From positions 1 to 48,650 of the forward strand of contig WQYB01000013.1 of assembly GCA_009781475.1 (NCBI GenBank): a stretch of DNA of 48,650 nucleotides, read 5' to 3'. Numbering within the stretch: the stretch's first letter is position 1; every line of letters begins with the position of its first letter. Below, piece after piece: positions 1-5,464 of this stretch. Position numbers and translations under genes: made by a program. The notes beneath the pieces were generated by a model. It was not told the DNA's origin. It saw only the letters and a program-made list of their open reading frames with translations, and searched no databases. This DNA is from Treponema sp. (GTDB taxonomy: Bacteria; Spirochaetota; Spirochaetia; Treponematales; Breznakiellaceae).

Positions 1-66
1 TAGAACATCCGGGTCATTGAACAACGCGGAAAACACGCTGTCTTTGTACTTTTGGTTAGCTTTCAT
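1..66 (-). CDS. Rpn-like PD-(D/E)XK nuclease / putative transposase, 5' part only
   Basis: The minus strand from 66 down to the window edge reads MKANQKYKDSVFSALFNDPD and on, 22 codons with no stop. The KYKDSVFSxLFxDPD opening is typical of the Rpn family (recombination-promoting nuclease, formerly 'putative transposase'), which is abundant in Treponema genomes. A GGAG lies about seven bases before the ATG (plus-strand ctcc at 74-77). The catalytic part lies outside the window, so activity cannot be judged. The family call rests on a short N-terminal signature only. Confidence 0.6.
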   Translation of the reverse strand, partial: MKANQKYKDSVFSALFNDPDVL

Positions 67-232
67 GCAAACACTCCATAAAGCAATGTTTTTTAGAACA
101 TTACTTAAGAATTTTCGTCAACATAAAATTGACTTACCCTTATATGGCGCGAGCATTTGTGGCGCATTAGAAAAAGAGGAAAAATTAGGAAATATTTTTT
201 AAACTGTGACAAAGGTCATGCGGCTAAGAGGT

Positions 233-405
233 TCACACAAAGGCACGGAAACGCAGAGTTCACGGAGGAGAATTTTAGATTAAGACTAGATTTCTTTCTT
301 TAACCTTCTTATATTCTTTGTGTTCTTAGTGCCTCTGTGTCTCCGTGTGATTGTATTCAAATAATTCTCTTGCCGTTCTTAGCGCCTTGGCGAGAGCTGC
401 TTCTT
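233..405. repeat. Dispersed intergenic repeat, inverted copies
   Basis: Positions 233-268 (starting TCACACAAAGGCACGG) and 316-350 (ending CTCCGTGTGA) are imperfect inverted copies of one motif, with consensus roughly TCACACGGAGGCACGGAG plus a CACAGAG/CGCAGAG tail. A further fragment, GTTCTTAGCGCCTTGGCGAG, lies at about 375-394. Related copies occur at 46270-46400 and 47150-47260, with a fragment near 22120-22145. No coding frame in 67-470 looks real. It is a non-coding repeat able to form a long imperfect hairpin; function unknown. Confidence 0.6.
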
Positions 406-418
406 TGTAAATTTTTGC

Positions 419-443
419 AAAAAAAACCTCGGCAACGCCGAGG
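419..443 (-). terminator. Rho-independent terminator of the first secreted paralogue
   Basis: Read on the minus strand: CCTCGGC, loop GTT, GCCGAGG, then eight T. The stem arms are 437-443 and 427-433. It lies 27 bases after the stop codon of the minus-strand gene at 471-977. Confidence 0.85.
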
Positions 444-470
444 CTTTTTCTTTTACTAAAAACTCAAGTC

Positions 471-977
471 TTAGTTGGTTTTTGTAAGAATAAATTCTGA
501 GAAGTTAATAGTGATAGGACCCTGAGACTGCGGACTTACGTTAGCCAGAATAAAAGTATTCTGTCTTGAGCCTGCGCTGGATGCTCTGTTAATAAGGGTA
601 ATTGTTACTTCTGCTGATACAGGCTGACCTGCTCTAGCTGCAGGAAGTACTGCTCCGCCGTTATTCGCCATTGGGATTTCTCCGCCTCTTGGTTGTCTCC
701 AAGAAAGAGTCTGCCAAGGAGTCATGTCTGCAAAGCCAACGCCGATACCGTCTACGTCACGGCTAACAGTGTATGTAACTTTCAGTGTAAAAACATCGCC
801 TCTCTGTAAGCGATAACCATGTAAAATGGTATCCCTAATTTCTGCCTGGAAGTTGTTTCCGGGCGGATTCCAAGGAAGTGTAAAAGAAACCGGTCCTAAT
901 GAACCGCCGGGTGTCTGGGCTACTGCAAAGCCTGCTAACAGACAAACGCCCAAAAGAATCATGATTGCTTTCTTCAT
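471..977 (-). CDS. Secreted beta-sandwich-like protein, paralogue 1
   Basis: A 168-residue protein with a clear type I signal peptide (cleavage expected between A20 and Q21, 'FAVA-QTPGGSLG'). The mature part is rich in alternating hydrophobic residues (GDVFTLKVTYTVSRDVDG, LSWRQPRGGE) and ends in 'INFSEFILTK', a pattern like the closing strands of carbohydrate-binding jelly rolls. I do not recognise a named family. Two paralogues follow at 1169-1702 and 1734-2237; the middle of this protein is almost identical to paralogue 3. It has its own upstream repeat/promoter region and its own terminator. GGAGGAG precedes the ATG. A surface or periplasmic glycan-binding role is inferred from fold-like features and the nearby GH5 operon. 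Confidence 0.75.
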   Translation of the reverse strand: MKKAIMILLGVCLLAGFAVAQTPGGSLGPVSFTLPWNPPGNNFQAEIRDTILHGYRLQRGDVFTLKVTYTVSRDVDGIGVGFADMTPWQTLSWRQPRGGEIPMANNGGAVLPAARAGQPVSAEVTITLINRASSAGSRQNTFILANVSPQSQGPITINFSEFILTKTN

Positions 978-992
978 AAAGAATCTCCTCCA

Positions 993-1008
993 ATAAATGG
1001 TAATTTAT
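993..1008. repeat. Recombinase-type palindromic site S1 (centre GGTA)
   Basis: ATAAAT-GGTA-ATTTAT, a 6-bp inverted repeat around GGTA, directly upstream of the paralogue 1 ribosome-binding site. It shares the TAAAT-N4-ATTTA core with sites at 2255, 3315 and 3424, and its centre GGTA with the site at 3315. Its right flank continues into the 25-base sequence shared with 3434-3458. Confidence 0.6.
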
Positions 1009-1050
1009 ACACATGATAACATCGAACTTGACAGAAGGCAACATTTTTTT
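1003..1050 (-). promoter_or_regulatory. Probable leftward promoter region, duplicated at 3434-3480
   Basis: Bases 1003-1027 are identical to 3434-3458 (25 bp), and similarity continues to a shared poly-T run (about 1046 and 3475). On the minus strand it reads CTGTCA, 17 bases, TGTATA followed by AAAT, giving a weak -35/-10 just before site S1 and the GGAGGAG of paralogue 1. The promoter call is inference from position and weak boxes; the 25-base repeat itself is certain. Confidence 0.45.
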
Positions 1051-1120
1051 GATATTTTATGAACTTATTTGCTTTTTTGGTCTTTTTGAGCCTTTTTCGT
1101 GCCTTATATGGTAGAAACAT

Positions 1121-1149
1121 AAAAAAAAGCCCCGAAATGCTCCGGGGCT
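1121..1149 (-). terminator. Rho-independent terminator of paralogue 2
   Basis: On the minus strand AGCCCCG, an 8-base loop, CGGGGCT, then a run of T. Arms 1143-1149 and 1128-1134, tail 1121-1128. It lies 20 bases after the stop codon of the gene at 1169-1702. Confidence 0.85.
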
Positions 1150-1168
1150 CTCAAAAATTGGTCTAGAA

Positions 1169-1702
1169 TTAGTTCTTTGTGAGAACGAATTCTGTAAAGG
1201 AAATAGTTGCAGGCCCTTTGACGCCTGAACCTAATGTTCCATGTCTACCCTCACCTCGTGATTCAAATACAAGTGTATTTGCTAAAGGAGTTGCATTGGA
1301 AGCATTTCTAAGAAGTGTAATTTGCACTTCAGCGCTAATGGTCTGACCTGCTCTTGGTGTAGGAATTATAACATTTGAATATTCTCCGCCTCTTGGCTGA
1401 TTCCAGCTAAGTGCTCTCCAATAGTTTGCGCCCGGTGTTTGGTCTGCGAAACCAATACAAAGCGGGTTTTCAAGGTCACGATCAATTGTAAAGGTTACTT
1501 TAAGAGTAAACCTGTCGCCGTTCATGAGCCTGTAGCCGTTCATCAAGTTGGGAACTCTTACGTCACCCTGATAGCCGGTGCCGTACTGAAAATTGTCTTT
1601 TAACACGAGCTGAAACGCGCCCAATGAACCGCCGGGTGTCTGGGCTACTGCAAAGCCTGATAACAGACAAATGCCCAAGATAACGAAAATCGCCTTCTTC
1701 AT
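1169..1702 (-). CDS. Secreted beta-sandwich-like protein, paralogue 2
   Basis: A 177-residue protein, signal peptide MKKAIFVILGICLLSGFAVA followed by QTPGGSLG. The start at 1702 is chosen because GGAGGAG sits just before it and the signal peptide begins there; a longer frame exists but would run into the next gene. The mature part (GDRFTLKVTFTIDRDLENP, RALSWNQPRGGEYSNV, ATISFTEFVLTK) follows the same strand pattern as its neighbours but is the most diverged of the three. It lies 31 bases downstream of paralogue 3 with no terminator between, so the two are probably co-transcribed. Function unknown; secreted glycan-binding protein is an inference. Confidence 0.75.
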   Translation of the reverse strand: MKKAIFVILGICLLSGFAVAQTPGGSLGAFQLVLKDNFQYGTGYQGDVRVPNLMNGYRLMNGDRFTLKVTFTIDRDLENPLCIGFADQTPGANYWRALSWNQPRGGEYSNVIIPTPRAGQTISAEVQITLLRNASNATPLANTLVFESRGEGRHGTLGSGVKGPATISFTEFVLTKN

Positions 1703-1719
1703 AATTAATCTCCTCCAAG

Positions 1720-1735
1720 ATAAATATTGAATTTT
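1720..1735. repeat. Degenerate site S2 at the paralogue 3 / paralogue 2 junction
   Basis: ATAAAT-ATTG-AATTTT. The left arm and centre are identical to the site at 2255-2270; the right arm is degenerate and runs into the stop codon of paralogue 3 (1734-1736). The distance between the two sites is 535 bases, one gene plus its leader, as expected for a cassette border. Confidence 0.4.
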
Positions 1736-2237
1736 AGTTCTTTGTGAGAACGAATTCCGAGAAATTAACTGTAATTGGACCAAGATTTTGCGCCTGTCCA
1801 TTTTGCATAATAAAAGTATTTTGCCTTGAGCCTGCGCTTGATGCTCTCTGAAGCAATGTAATTGTTACTTCTGCTGATACAGTCTGACCTGCTCTAGCTG
1901 CGGGAAGAACTGCTCCGCCTAGATTTTCCGCAATATTTTCTACGTTTCTCGGTTGTCTCCACGAAAGCGCCTGCCAAGGAGTCATGTCTGCAAAGCCAAC
2001 GCCGATACCGTCTACGTCACGGCTAACAGTATATGTAACTTTAAGCGTAAAAACATCGCCTCTCTGTAAGCGATAACCATGTAAAATTGTGTCTCTGATT
2101 TCAGCCTGGAAATTGCTTCCGGGTGGGTTCCAGTTTAATGTAAACGAAACTGGTCCTAATGAACCGCCGGGTGTTTGGGCAACTGCGAAGCCTGATAACA
2201 GACAAATGCCCAAGATAACGAAAATCGCTTTCTTCAT
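1734..2237 (-). CDS. Secreted beta-sandwich-like protein, paralogue 3 (mosaic)
   Basis: A 167-residue protein with the same signal peptide as paralogue 2 (KKAIFVILGICLLSG) but a mature region nearly identical to paralogue 1 (FQAEIRDTILHGYRLQRGDV, then TLKVTYTVSRDVDGIGVG). Its 3' end (EFVLTKN) again matches paralogue 2. The gene is therefore a mosaic of its two neighbours, a sign of recombination or gene conversion. GGAGGAG precedes the ATG at 2237. Upstream lie site S3 and the divergent recombinase gene. Export is well supported; the ligand is unknown. Confidence 0.75.
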   Translation of the reverse strand: MKKAIFVILGICLLSGFAVAQTPGGSLGPVSFTLNWNPPGSNFQAEIRDTILHGYRLQRGDVFTLKVTYTVSRDVDGIGVGFADMTPWQALSWRQPRNVENIAENLGGAVLPAARAGQTVSAEVTITLLQRASSAGSRQNTFIMQNGQAQNLGPITVNFSEFVLTKN

Positions 2238-2252
2238 AATTAATCTCCTCCA

Positions 2253-2272
2253 AGATAAATATTGATTTATCT
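2253..2272. repeat. Recombinase-type palindromic site S3 (centre ATTG)
   Basis: AGATAAAT-ATTG-ATTTATCT, a perfect 8-bp inverted repeat with a 4-bp centre, between paralogue 3 and the recombinase gene. Its 16-base core (2255-2270) is repeated exactly, in direct orientation, at 3424-3439, so the two copies bracket the recombinase gene. Confidence 0.65.
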
Positions 2273-2274
2273 CA

Positions 2275-2314
2275 TTCCTGCCGACAAAGAATTTATATTT
2301 TTAAAAGGCAGGAA
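2275..2314. promoter_or_regulatory. Inverted repeat enclosing the recombinase leader
   Basis: TTCCTGCC (2275-2282) and GGCAGGAA (2307-2314) form a perfect 8-bp inverted repeat with a 24-base AT-rich loop. The right arm contains the AGGA that should act as ribosome-binding site for the ATG at 2318. Folding of the mRNA, or protein binding, could therefore limit recombinase synthesis (inference). Confidence 0.5.
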
Positions 2315-2317
2315 AAA

Positions 2318-3310
2318 ATGAAAGACAAATTTATTACAGAGATCTTAGCAGATATGGCAGTTATGCTTACTAATGTTCAATTAGAAAAGTTGCAGCAGAC
2401 ACTGTCTCATAGTCTGTTAAATATCGAACTCAGCGAAAGCATAATCTTTAATCCAGTTGCAGATAACGGTAATGATTTTTTATTGGAGGTTTTTATTTCT
2501 GCAAAAAGGATAGAAGGCTGTTCGGAGAAATCTCTTGTTTATTACAATGCTGTAATTCTTCATATGATAAACAGCGTTAAAAAACCAATACGCATAATTA
2601 ATACTGACGATTTACGCCGTTATCTTGCTGATTATCATAGAGAGCGCAATTTAAGCAAAGTAACCGTCGATAATATGCGCCGTATTTTTTCTAGTTTTTT
2701 CGGCTGGCTGGAGGATGAAGACTATATCTTAAAAAGCCCTGTACGGCGGATTCATAAAATAAAAACAGAAAAAACAATCAAAGAAACTATAACAGACGAA
2801 GGGCTGGAACTGCTCAGAGATAACTGCGGCGAAATCAGGGATCTGGCGATAATCGACCTGCTTTCTTCTACAGGAATGCGTGTCGGAGAGCTTGTACGGT
2901 TAAACCGTGATGATTTTAATTTTTACGAACGTGAATGTGTGGTTTTTGGCAAGGGCGGCAGTGAGAGGGTAGTGTATTTTGACGCTCGGACAAAAATTCA
3001 TCTATTGGATTATTTAAACAGCCGGATAGACGGGAATCCCGCAATGTTTGTGTCACTTGTTATGCCGTTTGACAGGCTTAAAATAGGAGGAGTAGAAACT
3101 CGTATCAGAGAAATCGGTAAACGGGCAGATTTATTCAAAGTTCACCCTCATAAGTTTAGGCGGACATTGGCTACACGGGCAATAGACAAGGGAATGCCGA
3201 TAGAACAGGTTCAGCATTTGCTTGGACATGCAAAAATAGATACAACAATGCACTATGCAATGGTAAATCAGGTAAATGTTAAGAATTCGCACCGTAAATA
3301 CATAGGATAA
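2318..3310 (+). CDS. Tyrosine recombinase / integrase, XerC/D-like
   Basis: A 330-residue protein with an N-terminal SAM-like core-binding domain (about 50-150) and a C-terminal catalytic domain. The catalytic set is complete: R188 in GMRVGEL, K212 in GKGGSERVV, H278 and R281 in HKFR, H304 in LLGH, and Y313. The stretch between R188 and H278 is short, so the extra helix region that defines integron IntI integrases is absent. The gene is divergent from the secreted paralogues and bracketed by the direct repeats S3 and S5, with a third perfect palindrome just after its stop. No phage genes lie nearby. It most likely acts on these local sites; a general Xer role is less likely given this setting. 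Confidence 0.9.
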   Translation: MKDKFITEILADMAVMLTNVQLEKLQQTLSHSLLNIELSESIIFNPVADNGNDFLLEVFISAKRIEGCSEKSLVYYNAVILHMINSVKKPIRIINTDDLRRYLADYHRERNLSKVTVDNMRRIFSSFFGWLEDEDYILKSPVRRIHKIKTEKTIKETITDEGLELLRDNCGEIRDLAIIDLLSSTGMRVGELVRLNRDDFNFYERECVVFGKGGSERVVYFDARTKIHLLDYLNSRIDGNPAMFVSLVMPFDRLKIGGVETRIREIGKRADLFKVHPHKFRRTLATRAIDKGMPIEQVQHLLGHAKIDTTMHYAMVNQVNVKNSHRKYIG

Positions 3311-3313
3311 GTG

Positions 3314-3333
3314 AGCTAAATGGTAATTTAGCT
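3314..3333. repeat. Recombinase-type palindromic site S4 (centre GGTA)
   Basis: AGCTAAAT-GGTA-ATTTAGCT, a perfect 8-bp inverted repeat three bases after the recombinase stop codon. It has the same centre as site S1 at 993-1008. It is too AT-rich and lacks a T-tract, so it does not look like a terminator. Confidence 0.6.
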
Positions 3334-3422
3334 GACAGGCATTTTGCATAATTAGCGGCAGAATTGCAGTTTTATTCTTATTTTGTGGGTTCTTTTTTTA
3401 TTTTGCAAAAAGAGGCGAAATA

Positions 3423-3440
3423 TATAAATATTGATTTATA
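3423..3440. repeat. Recombinase-type palindromic site S5 (centre ATTG)
   Basis: TATAAAT-ATTG-ATTTATA. The inner 16 bases (3424-3439) are identical to site S3. It is followed on the right by the same 25 bases that follow site S1, so paralogue 1 and this position share one ancestral right-hand context. Confidence 0.65.
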
Positions 3441-3503
3441 CACATGATAACATCGAACCTGCGCAAAGGCAACGTTTTTTTTACTTTTTTACAAAAAAAA
3501 TGA

Positions 3504-3532
3504 TTGACGGCTGGTCATTATCAAGGTAAGAT
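3504..3532 (+). promoter_or_regulatory. Sigma70-type promoter of the glycan operon
   Basis: TTGACG at 3504-3509, a 17-base spacer, TAAGAT at 3527-3532. It is the only good promoter seen before the gene at 3606 and probably drives the long operon behind it. Confidence 0.6.
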
Positions 3533-3605
3533 GATCGTTGATTGGATTGTACGAAATTTCAGTAATTTCCGCGCAATACCTTTATCTTAATTTTGGAGGA
3601 AAAAT

Positions 3606-4184
3606 ATGAAAAAAATACAAAACTTGGTATTAATCGTTCTTTGCTGCTTCGTAGCGCTCGCGTTAGTGTCCTGCGGCGGTAAAAAAGACCCTGTTTTGGC
3701 AACCGGCGATTGGATGACCTATACCGATGTTAATGACGGCGGTGATTCAACATCAGAAATGGAAATTTCGGAAGAAACAATTGGCGGCGAGCTCAAGACT
3801 GTTTACACAGTTTGGGGAGATGTAACCGAACAGTTTATTTACGGCTTTGCAGGCTGGGGTCTTGATGCAGATGATGAAACAAACGAACTCTACAAAACCG
3901 CTTCTATGCTTTCGTTTACAATTCTCGGCGACGGTAACAGATATTCGATAAAGTTTAAAATCAGCTCTGTCAAAGATCACGCTTACCACCAATTCACTTT
4001 TGATACCGAAGAAGACGAAGCCATTACTATAGAAGTACCAATGGAATTCTTTATGCAGCCAAGCTGGGGAGCGCACGCAAGGTTTGACCAAGAGCTCGTA
4101 ACCGGCGTTGAATGGCAAACGCACGAAAGCTGGAGACCGGGTCCATTCAGAATTAAAATGTGGGACTTCATGATTCATCCCTAA
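3606..4184 (+). CDS. Lipoprotein with carbohydrate-binding-like domain
   Basis: A 192-residue protein with a lipoprotein signal (LVSC, lipidated Cys at residue 23) after a GGAGG ribosome-binding site. The rest is a single beta-rich domain with many Trp and acidic residues (VWGDVTEQFIYGFAGWGLDA, FKISSVKDHAYHQFTF, FRIKMWDFMIHP), which resembles CIA30/CBM11-type jelly rolls; the match is by eye. It is the first gene of the operon and lies 12 bases before the GH5 gene, so it probably tethers or presents glycan at the outer membrane for that enzyme. Confidence 0.7.
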   Translation: MKKIQNLVLIVLCCFVALALVSCGGKKDPVLATGDWMTYTDVNDGGDSTSEMEISEETIGGELKTVYTVWGDVTEQFIYGFAGWGLDADDETNELYKTASMLSFTILGDGNRYSIKFKISSVKDHAYHQFTFDTEEDEAITIEVPMEFFMQPSWGAHARFDQELVTGVEWQTHESWRPGPFRIKMWDFMIHP

Positions 4185-4196
4185 AAGAGGATTCTT

Positions 4197-5444
4197 ATGG
4201 CGGTTAAAAGGGTATTATTTGCCTCATTTGCGATTGTTTCTCTCCTGTTAACCGCTTGCGGGTCTTCTTCTGCAAAACCGTTTGTTCCAAGTGTTCCTGA
4301 CGCTGTCAGGGACAATCCGCTGGAATCTGTCAGCGGTAAAACTGCATTTGATTATTTTAAAGACGAAAATATATTATCAGGATGGAACCTCGGCAATACT
4401 CTGGATTCGTACAACGATGGTTTTGCCGGCGAAACACTTTGGGGTAACCCTTCGATTAATCAAGAGCTGATGAACGGCATTAAAGCCGCAGGTTACGATT
4501 TGATCCGTATTCCTATCACATGGATGGGGCATATCGGGAGCGCGCCGGATCACCGCATATCTACACGCCGTCTTGAACGTGTCGCTGATGTAGCAGAGAT
4601 GGCAAACAAAGCCGGATTAAAAGTTATCATTAATATTCATCATGACGGCTCAACTCCCAACGAAGGTATCGAACACGGCTGGCTTTCTATAAGAAAATCA
4701 TACAGAAACGATGACGAATATAAAAAAATAACGCATAAGTTTACGCGCATGTGGGATCAAATTGCCGCGTATTTTCAGAATTACGGCGATTGGCTCATTT
4801 TTGAATCTTTTAACGAACTCCATGACGGCGGCTGGGGTTGGGGTTTGGATTTTAGAATGTTCCCACAACAGCAATTAGATATTATTAATAATTGGAATCA
4901 GATTTTTACAGACAGGGTGCGCGCGTCAGGAGGCAACAACGACGTACGTTATCTTGTTATTCCCGCTTATTGCACGATTGCCCAGCAGACATTGTCAGAC
5001 GCTTTTATTCTGCCGGCGGATATTACACCCTCAAAGCAGATAGTTTCTTTTCATTATTATGATCCGTATGAGTTTGGCATAGAAGGAAAGACATCTCTGT
5101 GGGGATCAGAAGAAGACAGAAAAAAAACAGATGATGATTTTGCTCCTTTTAAACCGCACTTTGTAGACAGAAACATTCCGGTAATTATAGGAGAATGCGG
5201 AGCGGTACTGCAATTGTACCCGAATGATTCTGCAAGAGAAGCTCAGGCTCGTCAGAGCAGATACAATTATATTTTGCATGTTTTTACTACCGCAAAAAAA
5301 TACGGGCTTGTTCCCGTTTATTGGGACAATGGTTTAACAAGAGGAAACGGCGAAAAGTTCGGCTTGTTTGACCGCAGAACAGGTCTTCCAAACTCGCCTG
5401 ACAGCGAAGCTCTTATCAGAATGATGATAAATGCTGTAAGGTAA
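4197..5444 (+). CDS. GH5 glycoside hydrolase lipoprotein (endo-beta-glucanase or mannanase)
   Basis: A 415-residue protein with lipobox LLTAC (Cys21), so anchored to a membrane, probably surface-exposed. GH5 landmarks are all visible: GWNLGNTLD near the N-terminus, RIPITW, INIHHDG, the acid/base Glu207 in SFNELHDGGWGWG, SFHYYDPY, the nucleophile Glu333 in IIGECGAV, and VYWDNG near the end. The GWNLGNTLD opening is common in the GH5 endoglucanase/xyloglucanase subfamilies. The neighbouring GH130-family gene suggests mannan or glucomannan as substrate. Substrate cannot be fixed from sequence alone. Confidence 0.92.
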   Translation: MAVKRVLFASFAIVSLLLTACGSSSAKPFVPSVPDAVRDNPLESVSGKTAFDYFKDENILSGWNLGNTLDSYNDGFAGETLWGNPSINQELMNGIKAAGYDLIRIPITWMGHIGSAPDHRISTRRLERVADVAEMANKAGLKVIINIHHDGSTPNEGIEHGWLSIRKSYRNDDEYKKITHKFTRMWDQIAAYFQNYGDWLIFESFNELHDGGWGWGLDFRMFPQQQLDIINNWNQIFTDRVRASGGNNDVRYLVIPAYCTIAQQTLSDAFILPADITPSKQIVSFHYYDPYEFGIEGKTSLWGSEEDRKKTDDDFAPFKPHFVDRNIPVIIGECGAVLQLYPNDSAREAQARQSRYNYILHVFTTAKKYGLVPVYWDNGLTRGNGEKFGLFDRRTGLPNSPDSEALIRMMINAVR

Positions 5445-5464
5445 ATAAACAAATAGAGGCTGTT

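Larger units (their letters stand above)
3334..3605. other. Intergenic region between recombinase and GH5 operon
   Basis: About 270 bases without a gene. It contains site S5, the second copy of the 25-base putative promoter sequence (3434-3458), a poly-T/poly-A stretch at 3475-3500, and the operon promoter at 3504-3532. Confidence 0.7.

Noticed and set aside
17-202. A 61-codon plus-strand frame at the left edge
   Set aside because: No ribosome-binding site or family character; it overlaps the start of the Rpn-like gene on the other strand.
2318-3310. Recombinase as a classical integron integrase IntI
   Set aside because: The stretch between the first Arg and HxxR is too short to hold the IntI-specific insertion, and the local sites are not attC-like.
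3314-3333. Palindrome after the recombinase as a terminator
   Set aside because: The stem is AT-rich with no T-tract, and its core recurs at 993, 2255 and 3424 in non-terminator positions.
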